From the NCBI GenBank assembly GCA_034387635.1, contig JAOANU010000010.1, positions 1,508,863 through 1,572,862 of the forward strand: 64,000 nucleotides of DNA, written 5' to 3'. This DNA comes from Rhodosporidiobolus odoratus. Taxonomy: Eukaryota; Basidiomycota; Microbotryomycetes; Sporidiobolales; Sporidiobolaceae. How positions within the stretch are numbered: the first letter of the stretch is position 1; the number at the start of each line of letters is the position of its first letter. The notes below the pieces were generated by a model, which searched no databases, was not told where the DNA came from, and saw only the letters and a program-made list of their open reading frames with translations. Both the position numbers and the translations under genes were made by a program. Positions 50,127 through 63,897 of the stretch are shown here, one piece after another.

Positions 50127-52775
50127 TCATCGCACACTTTCTCCCATCATTCCCACCGGGCCAGTGTAGCTGAACCCGGAGAACTGCTCCTGTGCAGACT
50201 CGGGGAGGACCATCAGGGAGGAGTAGACGTAGCCGTCGAGAGCGGGCTCGGAAAAGTATTCGGCGTCGACCTGCGAGAGTAGTAAAGTCGAGCCGCAGGT
50301 TCACGAAGGAGGGAGAGCCAACAACATAGATCTCGCATGTGATGAGGGTATGTGCCCTACAAAAGACGCTAGGCCAATTGTCGGGTTTTGCAAGCGTTAC
50401 AGGAGCGACGGAAAACCGAACGCACGTTTCTGACGTCCTCCACCCCTTCCACCTCAGGCCTCCAAGGCGGCACGTACCCTCTCCGCTCGAGAGTCGGCCA
50501 GTCAATCGCATGTAACCAGAAATGCTGACGGACATCGTCTGCGCCGCGATTACCCAGCCGGTTGTCCGGGTTTTCCTGCAGGAGACCAGTGAGGAGGTCG
50601 CGAGCTTTGGCGTGGATCAGACTTGAAGTTGAGCGCGGGAAGGCGAGTGGCTCGGAGACGACTGCGTGGCGTGGTTGAACCTGAGTCAGCCGGGAAGGTG
50701 GACCTGAGGTAGAATGGTCGGGAAAAGCGGACTGCGTCGATATTTTTGCGTGAAGAAGCATCAACATGTTGTGTGCCTCGAAGGACCAGGATTCTCGGGC
50801 TACCTCGTGATGATCTTCTGCACGCAGCGAAAGGGACAAAGTGAGGATGTCGACGCAAGCCTATTTTCCTTGTTAGCAGGTTTTCCAAACGCCCCTTTTT
50901 CGTAGAGCGGCGGCAAGCCCGATAGCATCTCGTACAGAAGGACTCCACGAGTCTATAAGTCGACCTATCAAGAGGAATTCGGTCAGTATAACTGTGCAAA
51001 GGCAAAGTCAAACGGAGATTTGCAGTTCGGGTGTAGCCTTCGCCCCTGCGACAAAGCACTCTAGCTCGACATTATGATGGGAAGGCTCTCGAGGCATACA
51101 GGATGAGTTCAGGCGCCAGGTACTCCGGCGTGCCAGCGAAGGCTAGTCGCGCGAAGAACGTCAACGGTGTCGGAGAAAAAGCGAAGAAGGATAGCACATA
51201 CTGTTCTACCGCTTGTTCTACCCCATATTGAGCTTGGTGAGCCCGGAACCGCAGAGTACGAGATGGCCAGTGTAGTCGAGGAGGATATTCTCCGGTTTGA
51301 GGTCACTGCAATCGACCGCAGCGGCAATAGGGAAGCCACGTCAGGAGAGCAGTCGCTACGTGCGAGGAAGGCAATGCCGTACCGGTAGACGATGTCCGAC
51401 TGATACAAGCAATGCAGCGCACTAAGCAGCTCCGCCGCATAGAACCGATTGCGGTCTTCGCTGAACCTCCCCTCGGCCTGCAAACGGTGGAAAAGCTCCC
51501 CGCCGCTAGCATACAATAAGACGAGGTACAGCTTCTCCTTGCTCTGGAAGCAGAACTTGAGGGGTACAATGAAGCCGCTCCGGACTTGGGCGAGGACGGT
51601 ACGCTCGGCGAGGTCGTGGGTTACTTCGCTGCGACCGACGATATGCGCTTTTCGAATGGTCTTCATGGCATGGATGCGACCGGTGTCTTTCTTGCGTACT
51701 TGCATGACCTGTCGATGCAAGACTTTGGTGAGCTTAGAAGACCCCAAGGGCTGAGCGGCAAACACGTGCAAGCTGGAGAAAATGCAGGCAACGAACCTTG
51801 CTGAACGATCCTTTCCCGATGACCCTGAGCAGCTCAAAGTCGTCGACAGTCAGAGTCTTGTTCTGCGGGCAGAGAGCACCCGAGTCCTTGCATGGAAGGA
51901 AACAGGCAAGCGGAGCAAACCTTTCTCGCTTGAAAGGACAACTGGAGGTGAAACTCGCCCGAACCGGTACAGGCGCTGATTCATAGATAGCACAAGTCAG
52001 CTTCTCAGGTCCGCTAGATTAGTAGGAGTGAGTATAAGTGACGGTACCCAGGCTTCATACGCTTTGCCTCGGACCGTCCACTTTTCCTGCATTTGACCCG
52101 CTGCAACTGGCACATCCTCAGCACTAACACTTTTGGCCCGGCGGTGACTCAGGGGACCCCGTCCAGGTGAAGAAGCGCCGTCCGGAGCTCCACGATAAGC
52201 GGAGAGCAGGGTCGAAGTGGAGGATCCGCTGGTATTGGCGGAGGGGGAAACGCCGAAAGTGGTCGAGAAGGCGTAGAGAGGGTGTGTGGGCGTGCCACCT
52301 GCGAAGATTACCTGGATTAGCAATTGAGATACTGGGAGAGGGCCTCTTGTGAGTACGGCAGGCAGAGTAACGAACCGATCGCGTCCACCACAACCTTGTT
52401 CTTGTCGAAAGTTAGGATAACGTATGGCAGCGCACTGCATCATACAGCGACAGGTAAGTACGAGCGATAGTACGGCATACGGTGGGGGAGACATATCCCC
52501 GGGATCTAGGGGAAAAGAGTCGCTTCATTACGAAGAAACGAGGAGAAAACGCACGCCTTCTCTCTCCTACTAATTCCGCTCGACGCCCGGCACGTCCCCT
52601 CTCCAGTCATCGCCTCCACCGTTTTCGCGCCCAAGCTAGCAGCTGCTCCGTGCTGCAAGCCTGCTGAACCAGCTGATAATGGTAGATTGCGAGCTTCGAC
52701 GAGGCGGACGGAGAGAACGCCACCGACGAGAGGTGGTGCGCGCGCCGGATCGGTCAGAGTGACACCTGTCGACAA
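50127..52775 (-). pseudogene. Decayed tandem copy of YPK1 (AGC kinase pseudogene)
   Basis: Unprocessed duplicate of the neighbouring YPK1: exon order and intron positions are kept. Recognisable pieces are a C2-like start (GGVLSVRLVEARNLPL, LPYVILTFDKNKVVVDAIG) and the kinase N-lobe ([37 protein letters not shown]). Then come [17 protein letters not shown], the [10 protein letters not shown] segment, [12 protein letters not shown] and the tail with FSGFSY. Damage is seen directly. The DFG triplet reads GSG (51242-51250). Two in-frame TAGs lie in the activation-loop exon (51218-51220 and 51206-51208). The parent's WW has become Leu-stop (TAG at 50953-50955). The peptide drifts out of homology after PELIL. 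One exon join (near 52040) needs a GTCACT donor. The upper boundary is the open frame start; no ATG is found there. A functional pseudokinase is unlikely. Confidence 0.85.
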
Positions 52776-53189
52776 AGGGTGGACGACACGGCGGAGGAAG
52801 CGGAATGGTGGTCGAAGTTGAGTGATGGCGGAGAAACAGGAAAGGTCAGCGGAGAAGGATCGGCATAACGGGAAGTGGAAAGCAAGGCAGACCTGTACTG
52901 GCCATGCTGTTCAGCGCCGAAGTCTCGCTCTCAGAGGGCGGAGGGACAAGCCCGCTGTAAGAGCGGGTTGGAGCAAAGACAACAAGCGCGCGGGAGCGTG
53001 CGTTTTGAGAAGGTCAAAGCGGGCAACGGGGTCGACTTTGCCGAGCTTCGTCTCGCCGGCGCGAGCAATCAAGGGCCGAGTCAAGTCGCACAGCGCACCG
53101 TTGACATCGACGTACAAAACAGGACACGAAGAGGCTACAGCGATAGGGTAAATGCGAAGGTTGATCAAGGGAGGTGGAGCACAAGCGGT
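52776..53189. other. Spacer between YPK1 and its pseudogene copy
   Basis: About 410 bp between the YPK1 stop and the first recognisable part of the decayed copy. It may contain the lost first exon and promoter of the pseudogene. No intact frame is recognised. Confidence 0.4.
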
Positions 53190-55871
<2,682 letters not shown>

Positions 55872-56294
55872 CTAAGATCGCAGCCGATGCGCTGGGGCGC
55901 GAGGGTGCAATGAGAGTTGAGCCTACTCTTTCCAATCTTCCAGGAGGACATTTGAGTGAGTTGAGTGAGGAGGAGAAGCTGAGGTGAGATGAGGGGAAGA
56001 GGGGAAAGTGAGCTAAGCCGAGGAGAAGCGGGCTAGCTTTAGTGGGCGGGCAGTAGTGACTAGGCTGAGGGTAAAGCCAAGCGAGTAGTAGCGAATCGAG
56101 TTTGAAATAAAGGGAAAACGACGAGGTGTTTGCAACTGATCAAACAATTTAGACCAATCGTAATCAATTGTATTCAACTCTACTCCTCCTACGTTTGGGC
56201 TCTCCCTCCCCCTGTCGCTCAAGTGTTTCTTCGTCGTCACTGACTTGTGCAACTGCGCTCGTCGTTTCTTCCTTCTTCTCTTGTTCACAACTGA

Positions 56295-56332
<38 letters not shown>

Positions 56333-56333
56333 C
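55872..56333. promoter_or_regulatory. Divergent promoter region, YPK1 / RRM gene
   Basis: About 460 bp between divergent starts. It includes a GAGTTGAGTGAGG-type purine-rich stretch at 55950-56010 and ends in an (AC)n tract beside the RRM gene start. Confidence 0.4.
56297..56331. repeat. (AC)n dinucleotide microsatellite in the 5' leader
   Basis: An uninterrupted 35-base AC run ends two bases before the ATG at 56334, so it is probably transcribed as part of the 5' UTR of the RRM gene. Confidence 0.95.
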
Positions 56334-57621
56334 ATGGTAAGCCCTCTCTCCGCCCTGTCTCGAGTCCTCTGTCCTCGCTCACCTAACTACACTCTATCCC
56401 GCAGTCTACCCCCACCACGACTCACTCTGTCCACGTCGCTGGCCTCGCTACTTCAACCTCGCAAGAGACTCTGGAAAAGTTCTTCAGCTTCTGCGGAAAG
56501 ATTGTCTCGATCGCAAAGGAAGGAGACGCCGCCAAGATTGCATTCGCAAAGGTTTGTTCCTTCCCTTGCTTTTCCTCTCCTGCCAGTGCGGCTGTGCACG
56601 TTGGCAGTCCTCTCTGGGCAGACCCCTCCTGACGCTCTTGTACCCACAGCAATCTGCTGCTTCTACCGCTCTGCTTCTCACCGGCGCCGACCTCGAAGGC
56701 TCAACAATTACCGTCACTTCCGACGACGTCGAGGCACCCAAACTCGCAAACGTAAAGGCCGTCGAGAGCAACGCACCCACCCACGCCGAGAAGGAGGGTC
56801 ACGACATCGAGCAGGAGGGTATGCCGTCGCTCTCGCTGTACTGTTTGGCCGAGAAAAGCCACATACTGATTCGCATTCATTGCACAGACAAACCGCACTC
56901 CGCCAAGATTGCCGAGTACCTCGCACACGGTTACACTATCGGAGACACGGCCATCACCAAGGCCATCGAGGCCGACACGAGTGCGTTCGCTCGAGCTGAG
57001 CTTACCCTTTAGTCGCGCTGGCAGTCTCTGACGCTTTTCCTCTCAGGCTACGGCATCTCGCAACGCTTCCTCTCCTTCTTCAATCCACTCAGGGAGAAGG
57101 CTCAGCCCCACGTCGACCGTGCTGCGACCAAGATCGCCGAGGTGGACGAGTCCAGGGGCCTTTCGCTCAAGGGCAAGGCTGCGCTGGTCATCGGTGAGCC
57201 GCATCTCCCTGCTTCCGTGGTTGGGCACACATCTGAAAAGGCTATTATGCAGGCTCCAAGTACTACACCGCTGCCCTTAGCTCCCCTGTTGGCGCAAAGG
57301 TCCACGCCTTCTACACCACGGCCGCCAAGCAAGTAACCGACGTGAGCCACTTCCCTTGCCTTTGCGTTCCTCCGGAGCATCACGTCCTCAAGGTTCAGCA
57401 AGGCTGATTCCGGTCTTTCTCTACAGGTCCACGAAGAAGCCCTCCGCATCAAAGCCTCCCGCACGGCCGACTCGACCTCCAGCGTTCCTTCGACCTCGGA
57501 ACCGACCTCGACCTCCCTCTCCTCTGACGCTCCTCTTCCCTCGACCGGAACCCTCGGCAGCACGGCAGCGAGCACGAGCGACAAGCCGCTCGAGAGTTCG
57601 GCCGCGCCGCTTAGGGCATAA
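56334..57621 (+). CDS. vip1: Vip1-like RRM protein
   Basis: RNA-recognition-motif protein resembling fission yeast Vip1, of poorly known role. The first coding exon is only the ATG (56334-56336), followed at once by a GTAAGC donor; the acceptor at 56403-56404 leads to STPTTTHSVHVAGLATST. The RRM runs through SQETLEKFFSFCGKIVSIAK, AKIAFAKQSAASTALLL and GADLEGSTITVTSDD. The C-terminal half is helical (EYLAHGYTIGDTAITKAIEA, ATKIAEVDESRGLSLKGKAA) and ends in a Ser/Thr-rich tail (SSAAPLRA). Six or so introns of about 60-80 nt. An alternative 221-codon frame from the same ATG arises only if intron 1 is retained. An (AC)n tract abuts the start. Confidence 0.88.
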
Positions 57622-57998
57622 TGTGGAAGGCTTTAGAGTAAGCCGTTTTCGTCGGGGTGATAGCGCGACGGAGTAGGGAGGCCTGTCAAGTATATAGCAA
57701 CGTGCCGTTCAGTACCGTCTCTTCCCGGCGCGACGCGGAGCTCGAGAGACTAGCCGCACGAGTTTGCACGATTTGAGCCTGAGCAAGCGGGCACCGTGCG
57801 GAATGGCTGACAGGGTCCAACCCTCGAGAGGAAGAATAAACAGGGACGAGCAGCTGGGCACTAGCCGAGCTAGCAGCCAAGGACGGCAGGAGTGCTTCAA
57901 GCCGAATGGGGAGAAGAAAGTGACTGAGGGGCGATATCGTTACATTATTGCGGTACGTGTTGCGAAGGAGTTGCTGTACAGAAAAGGGAAGGATACGT
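57622..57998. other. Convergent intergenic region, RRM gene / TIM9
   Basis: About 380 bp between convergent ends; no gene is seen. Confidence 0.45.
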
Positions 57999-58591
57999 CT
58001 AACGGCGCTGGGCCTTGGCCTGTAACAGCGGAGATGAGGTCAGCTCAACCCGTTCAGACTCAGCGAGGGAAAGGCATCAGGCTCACCATCATCTCGGCGT
58101 TCTGTTCACTGAATCGTAGACCGACACTGTCGACGAGAAAAGCGGTCAGTACAGCACCGGGACTGGCAGAGAAACCAGATGAACCGCTCAGAGTGCTTCA
58201 GGAACTTGTCGGCGCAGGTGTTGACGCAAAACTCCTGTCGAGAATCCAGGTGTTCAGTACGAGCCCTGGCAGCCGGGATGCAGCGTATACGAGAGAAGGG
58301 GGGAGGAGGCGGGGAAAGGAAAAGGAAAGTAAGGCCGCACCTCTTTGGACGACAGGGCCTTGGAGGTAAAGTCGTTGCAGCACGAGTTGAAGCAGCGCTC
58401 GACGAGGTTCTGGTAGAGCGCCATGAAGTCCTTCATCTGCAGGTGTCGAGAGAGAGTGTGTCAGAAGGGCCTGGACTTGCATAAGAAAGGAAGGCGGCAG
58501 GAGACAAGGGAGAAAAAGAACGCGCCTGCTTCTGCTGCATCATGCCCTCGAAAGCGGCAGCGGTGGCGGGATTCATACCGGAAGCGTCCAT
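57999..58591 (-). CDS. TIM9: Small Tim chaperone Tim9
   Basis: Intermembrane-space chaperone that pairs with Tim10 to carry hydrophobic carrier proteins to the TIM22 translocase. The ATG at 58591 gives [20 protein letters not shown], then [20 protein letters not shown]. The twin CX3C motifs that form intramolecular disulfides are CFNSC and CVNTC, in [20 protein letters not shown]. The tail [20 protein letters not shown] is followed by a last exon encoding AKAQRR. The first intron (58437-58525) has GC rather than GT at its donor, directly after CAG; no nearby GT keeps the frame. Length of about 90 residues is right for the family. It is divergent from TIF6. Confidence 0.94.
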
Positions 58592-59041
58592 TGTGTCGAG
58601 TGTATAGCTGGGGGAGGGGGAGGAAGGACTAGGGGCCGAGTAAAGATGAAATCGGCTGGAGAAGGAAGGCCCGACGATTGTGAAAGTGTCAGTAACGGCA
58701 TGAGAGTAGCGGCATCACAGACCGGTGCTCCTTGTCAGTCATTCGTTCGTTGACCGCCCTCACCCTACTGAGGCGCATGCCGCCCGTCCGGCTTTCGTAT
58801 TTCTGTTGAGCGGAGGTGTCCACGACTTGTTCCACCGCGTACAGTCGAGTCGGTCGCAGTCGAGTGCACTCAGTCTAGTCAGATAACTCACGCTGTAGGC
58901 TTTGAATCGAGTCAGAGAGTTGTTACAAAGTGTTTGAAGCCGACTCTCTCATCTCTCGTCTCAGCTTGTCTTGCTCAATCTCGCTCATCTCTCGCTTTGC
59001 TTGATCTTACCACAACTCAGACTATCACAAATACAGTCAGA
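58592..59041. promoter_or_regulatory. Divergent promoter region, TIM9 / TIF6
   Basis: About 450 bp between divergent starts. The TIF6-proximal leader is C/T-rich (repeated tctctc). A direct repeat of the gtcgagtcggtcgcagtcgag type occurs near 58846-58866. Confidence 0.4.
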
Positions 59042-60636
59042 ATGGCTGTCCGTACGTCCTCACCTCCCTCTCGTCCCAATTGATGCTGTTGTCGCCATTC
59101 TCTGAGCTCATCTAGAACTGATGTCAACTTGCTCATCGCTGTACAACAGGTGCCCGCTTTGAGAACTCATCAGACGTAAGTAGAGCTCTATGTCTCTCCC
59201 TGCCTTACTCGCACTCCCCTTGCCTCGCGTGACACTGACGTTCATTTCCTCCGATTCGCATCTACTTCGCCTTGCGCCACATTCATCCCTCCGGACCCGC
59301 TGCATTCGCATCTACCACCGTCATCGCATCCTCATTTTACCCTGGGCTGCATTCGACAATGTCCGCATGACAGATCGGCGTCTTCGCCTCGCTCACCAAC
59401 TCTTACTGCCTTTCGTCCGTCTCGTCTGGCTCGAGCAACTTCCACGCTACCTTCGAGGCAGAACTCGGCGACGTCATCCCTGTCGTCCAGACGAGCATCG
59501 GTGGAACCCGTATCATTGGACGGTTAGTTGCTGGTGCGTTTTTCCCGCCGCCCTTACCTTCCTTCTGTCACTTTGGTGGCCAGCCTTTACCGAAGAGACA
59601 TTGACTGTAATCGGGTGCAGGCAACCGTCACGGTCTGCTTGTCCCCTCGACCACGACCGACCAGGAACTGCAACACCTGCGCAACTCTCTCCCCGACGCC
59701 GTCCAGATCCAGCGCATTGAAGAGCGTCTGTCCGCGCTCGGCAATATTATAGCGGCAAACGACTATGTCGCACTCGTGCACCCGGATATCGACCGAGAGA
59801 CGGAGGAGATCATCGCGGATGTGCTCAAGGTCGAGGTCTTCCGGCAAACAATCGCCGACAACGTCCTCGTCGGGTCCTACTGCCGGATAAGCAACCAGGG
59901 CGCGCTGGTGCACCCGAAGACGAGCATTCAGGATCAGGATGAGCTGTCGTCGCTGCTGCAGGTTCCGTTGGTGGTGCGTTCCCCAGCTTCCCTTTTTCTC
60001 GGTCTGCGTTGACTGTGCAACCCTCAACAGGCCGGTACCGTCAACCGTGGTTCGGATGTCATCGGCGCTGGTATGATCGTCAACGGTACGTGATTGTTCT
60101 CTGCTTGCATACTGCGCTTGAGACTCATGTTGTCCCCGCTTCCATTCCCTCCTTTGCGCCCCCGCCCCTTCTCGTCGCTCTGCGGCCTATCCCTTTCGCC
60201 CCGTCCTGCCCGTCCGCCTCGCTTCGTGATATCGCCGCTGTCTTCCCGCCGCTCTCGCCCTACCTTGTTCTCGTTCCTCCCGCCTTCGCCTCCCTCGTCT
60301 GATCCACCGCCTCCTCTTTGCCCCGCGAACGCTCGACGCGACGATTCCCCTTTCTCTGTCTCCGCCGGATATTGTCGAATGTACGTGTGCAGACTGGACT
60401 GCTTTCACCGGTCTCGACACGACCGCAACCGAAGGTACGGTTTTTTTCCTTTCATGCGCCCCTCGAACCCGCGCTGACTTCGCTTTCTCCTTCTCGAACC
60501 TTCCCTCCGTGCCCCCTCGATCCGCACCTCCTCTGACGGTACAGTCTCCGTCATCGAGAACACCTTCAAGCTCGGTTCTGGATCTTCGGCTGCGATCGGA
60601 AACATGAGGGACGAGTTGGTCGAGGCGTTCGCTTAA
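59042..60636 (+). CDS. TIF6: Translation initiation factor 6
   Basis: Anti-association factor that binds 60S subunits, needed for 60S biogenesis and released by Sdo1/Efl1. The ATG at 59042 opens [12 protein letters not shown] across two small exons. Then [20 protein letters not shown], followed by [20 protein letters not shown] and [20 protein letters not shown]. Next are [38 protein letters not shown] and [20 protein letters not shown], all eIF6 repeats. The end is [20 protein letters not shown] with [20 protein letters not shown], close to the usual 245-residue length. The intron at 60086-60392 is about 307 nt, several times the local norm; the others are short. Confidence 0.96.
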
Positions 60637-61008
60637 TCTACAGTAATATACTCTCCACAGCTTGTAACATCCAGCGCATAGAGCATCGACTATCACGACT
60701 CGAGCCTACCGCGATGGATTGACAAGAGCGGCGGGGGCTTCGCCTGAACGACGCTCGCGGACTGACGGAACTCGCGGTCGATGCTACTGTTGGACCCCCG
60801 AGTCCAGTCTGCCGCGCTTCGAGCTCGAGAGTGCGCGTTGCACCACGAGTACGAGCTCGACTCTCAGTCGCGAGGCCAGTCGGCTTAAGTTGACAACGCT
60901 CTTCTTTTCACCTTGCGCCACGCCAGACTGCCGGCAGTTGAATGCGGTAAGAATACAACAAACTGGTTTGCGGAGATGCAGCTGTCGTTTCCCCTCTGGC
61001 GAGGGTGC
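60637..61008. other. Convergent intergenic region, TIF6 / CAF16
   Basis: About 370 bp between convergent ends; no gene is seen. Confidence 0.45.
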
Positions 61009-62785
61009 TTAGTGCGAGTAGTCATATCTGGCCACGCAACTTGATCAGCGAGAACTCGACAGACAAGAGAGCACACCGGAGGGGATGGCGGAAACCGGAG
61101 CGGCCTGGCAGCGGACAAACGGATGTGAGCAACGCACTTCTTGTAAAACACCTCGCTCTCCGTCGTCTCGCCCTCCTTCAGCGCACCCCGCTTCGTCTTC
61201 CCGCCCTCCTTGAGCTCCTTCTCGATCCTCGCTTTCCGGTCTTCTTCCATCCAGTACAGCGCCAACTCGAGTAGCCGAGTACCACTGCGATTCGAGTCGT
61301 CCATCCTGTCGAGGACCTGCTGGGGGACGACTTCGCGACCTTGCCCGGTTTGTAAAGGCCAAGGGAGAGGGGAAGGCGGCAGAGTCGAACCGAGTTGAAT
61401 GTGGCAGAGATGCGTCGGCCATGCGTCGAGCCCGTCTAGGACGTGGGTTGCGTACAGGACCGTTGCCCCGCGGGTTTTGGTCTCTTCCACGAGGAAGTCG
61501 AGCAAGCGAGAGCGCACCAGGACGTCTAGATCAACTGTGACCTGTTTTACCGCAGCGATAGGATCAGCAAGGCCTGTAGGTGAGCTGTGCGACCTAGAGT
61601 ATGGTACATAGAATGGTGTAGAGCCCGCGAGAGCAAGAAACGGGAGACAGATAAGGACAAAGCGAGATGGCTCACTTCGTCGAGAAGGAGTAGCTTCCAC
61701 GGCTTCATCAGCCCGCTGACGATTTGCACGCGCCGGCGTTCGCCGTCCGAGACTTGGTGCATGTGCCAAGAAAGGTCGACGTCGCTGCGCCGGGTGCGGT
61801 GTAAGCAGGTCGAGCGTGAACGGTAAAAGGGGGCGAATGAGCCGAAGTAGGCAGGAGATGGAGGTTCACGATGCAAACATCAATACGAGCACGATTGTAG
61901 GGTGCAGCGCGACTGCAGGAGGAAGAAACGGGAAAGAGCGAAGCAAGGCAGGCAAAAAGCCGAACGTACAGGATATCGAGCAGCCGGTCCCTCCGCTCCT
62001 TGAACTTGTAGCCGCCTACCGAGTCGCTGCGTCAGGGAACATCAGCCCGAGAGCGACACGGACAGGCCGAGATACACAAGACGGGGCTTACAGGAAGTGC
62101 GAAACCTCGAGATCACTTCGCACGACGGGGTTGTTGGCCCATTCGGTGCCTGCAGAGACCCGCATACGTGAATGTCGGTCAGTAGTGAGATACAGAAGCA
62201 CCTCTGACGCGTGTAGATGCGTGCGGAGGGAACGGAACGCGACCAGAAAAGGAAAGCAGACAAACCGAGGTAAGTGATTCCTTCTGGCGCGCCAAAGAAG
62301 ACGTCCTCGCCCATGACCTTGGCGGTCGAGCCGCGGGTGAGCTTCTTACCGGCCAAGATCTGCAGCAAAGTCGATTTGCCTGCCAGGATGCGAAGTGAAA
62401 GCAGTAAAGGGAAAGTCAGCACGGAAAAGGGAGGGAAAGGTGGGTTCCCGTCGTCTTGCTTGCAGCTGCGTGAGCCCGCCGGCCCTTTAGACGCTCCGAG
62501 GAACCTTTGGCGAAAAGCAGACTCTGCTTGGGCTATGCGATCTTGGGCCAGTATTGGCATCATCGCGCTGCCCCACTTGGTCGTCTCGTCTTTTCACAGA
62601 GCTGGAAAAGGCGGGGAGCTGCGCAAGAGGCTAGACTACGCACCTGCACCGTTTGCGCCCATTATGATACACCTGCTTGCATGCGGTAGCTCGAGGTTGA
62701 TTCCTTCGAGGACGGGTTTGGGTGGGCGATCCAAGGCTTTATAGGCAAAGTTGAGGTCGTTGAGCTGGATCGCAAGGTCGCTCAT
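61009..62785 (-). CDS. CAF16: CAF16-type soluble ABC ATPase
   Basis: Soluble ABC-family ATPase; yeast Caf16 associates with the Ccr4-Not complex. The ATG at 62785 ([20 protein letters not shown]) is chosen over an in-frame upstream codon at 62839. Walker A is [20 protein letters not shown], split by an intron. Next come [20 protein letters not shown], the Q-loop region, and [20 protein letters not shown]. The ABC signature is [20 protein letters not shown], and Walker B is [16 protein letters not shown]. The H-loop follows in [17 protein letters not shown]. The tail is Glu/Lys-rich and ends with a spliced YDYSH. No membrane domain is present, as expected. CAF16 and NAS2 are divergent across 200 bp. 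Confidence 0.93.
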
Positions 62786-62984
62786 GGTGTTATGGTAGGC
62801 GGGTAGTGTAGCTTGGATTGCTGCAGTGATTAGATTCAAATATTGATAAGAGTAAACAGTTTCCTCGACTTGGATCTCTCATTTCGTCATCACCATCGGT
62901 CCACGCTCTTGCCAGCTGCGAGACTGCTCTCACTCACGTCAGAGTTGTACTAGATTGCTGGCCGCCCTACTTCCGACTCGCCCC
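62786..62984. promoter_or_regulatory. Divergent promoter region, CAF16 / NAS2
   Basis: A 199 bp gap between divergent starts; both core promoters must lie here. Confidence 0.45.
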
Positions 62985-63897
62985 ATGTCGATCGACGCCC
63001 TCCACACTCCCTCTTCCACTCACGCCTCTTCATCCTCAACCTCGACAACAACCTCGAATGGACAACAGCCGACTTTGCAGACTGAGGTAAAACGCCTCAT
63101 AGAACAGCGTGAGGGAGTAGAGGCACAGCTGGATGTCTACTTTGACGTCCTCAAATCCGTAGGGCCCCTTTCATTTCCTCGCCTTTCTCGCTAGCTGACC
63201 CTAAGCTGTTGATCAGAACAACTGCACCATGGACACTCCTCTAGTCGACCGCGAAGGCTTCCCCAGATCTGACATTGACGTTGCCGGGGTAAGAACCGCC
63301 AGGATGTGGATTCACCGCCTGCGCAACGACCTCAAGGCCGTTATCGACGAGATGGCTTTGCTAGTCCAACGAGGTCTACCTCCAGTGGACAGCGGGAAAG
63401 AGGTGGAAACGGCGTCGCGTATGGAGGTCGAGGAGAGCGACGAAGGGAAACCTTGGGCGAAAGTGGATGCGGTTGCACCAGGTTCTCCGGCGGACGAGGC
63501 GGTGCGTTTTCTTTTCGCTCCGGCCGTCTTTCTGATATCTCTGTGTCGTGCTCATCGCCTTTTGCTCGCAGGGATTGAAGCGCGACGACCTTTTCCTTAC
63601 CCTCTCCTCCATTTCCTCTGCAAACAACGACTCCTTGCGCGCCGTGGCTGCGCTGGTCGGACGGAGCGAGGGCCTCGAATTGCCCTTGAGTGTGATAAGA
63701 GGTGGAGAACGGCTGAACCTGCAGTTGACTCCGAAGAAGTGGAGCGGCCGGGGGTTGCTTGGGTGGGCCTCTCCTTCTTTTTCGGGTTCCTTTGCTTCTC
63801 TACGGCCCTTGCTCGTGGCTGACGCTTTGCTCATTTTCTTACCCTGCTGTCGCTGCCTTGCAGCTGTCACATTGTACCCTACCCGACCAGTTCATGA
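62985..63897 (+). CDS. NAS2: Proteasome assembly chaperone Nas2 (PSMD9/p27)
   Basis: PDZ-domain chaperone that binds Rpt5 during assembly of the 19S regulatory particle base. The ATG at 62985 gives MSIDALHTPSSTHASSSSTS. An N-terminal helical domain follows: LQTEVKRLIEQREGVEAQLD, NCTMDTPLVDREGFPRSDID, then VAGVRTARMWIHRLRNDLKA. The PDZ domain includes AKVDAVAPGSPADEAGLKRD and SLRAVAALVGRSEGLELPLS. It ends with RGLLGCHIVPYPTSS, where the GCHIVP tail joined across the last intron is characteristic. Introns use GTGCGT and similar donors. Length of about 235 residues is normal. Confidence 0.94.

Noticed and set aside
56334..56999. 221-codon frame from the same ATG as the RRM gene
   Set aside because: Needs retention of intron 1 and gives no recognisable domain, whereas the spliced frame gives an RRM. 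Kept only as a note in the findings.
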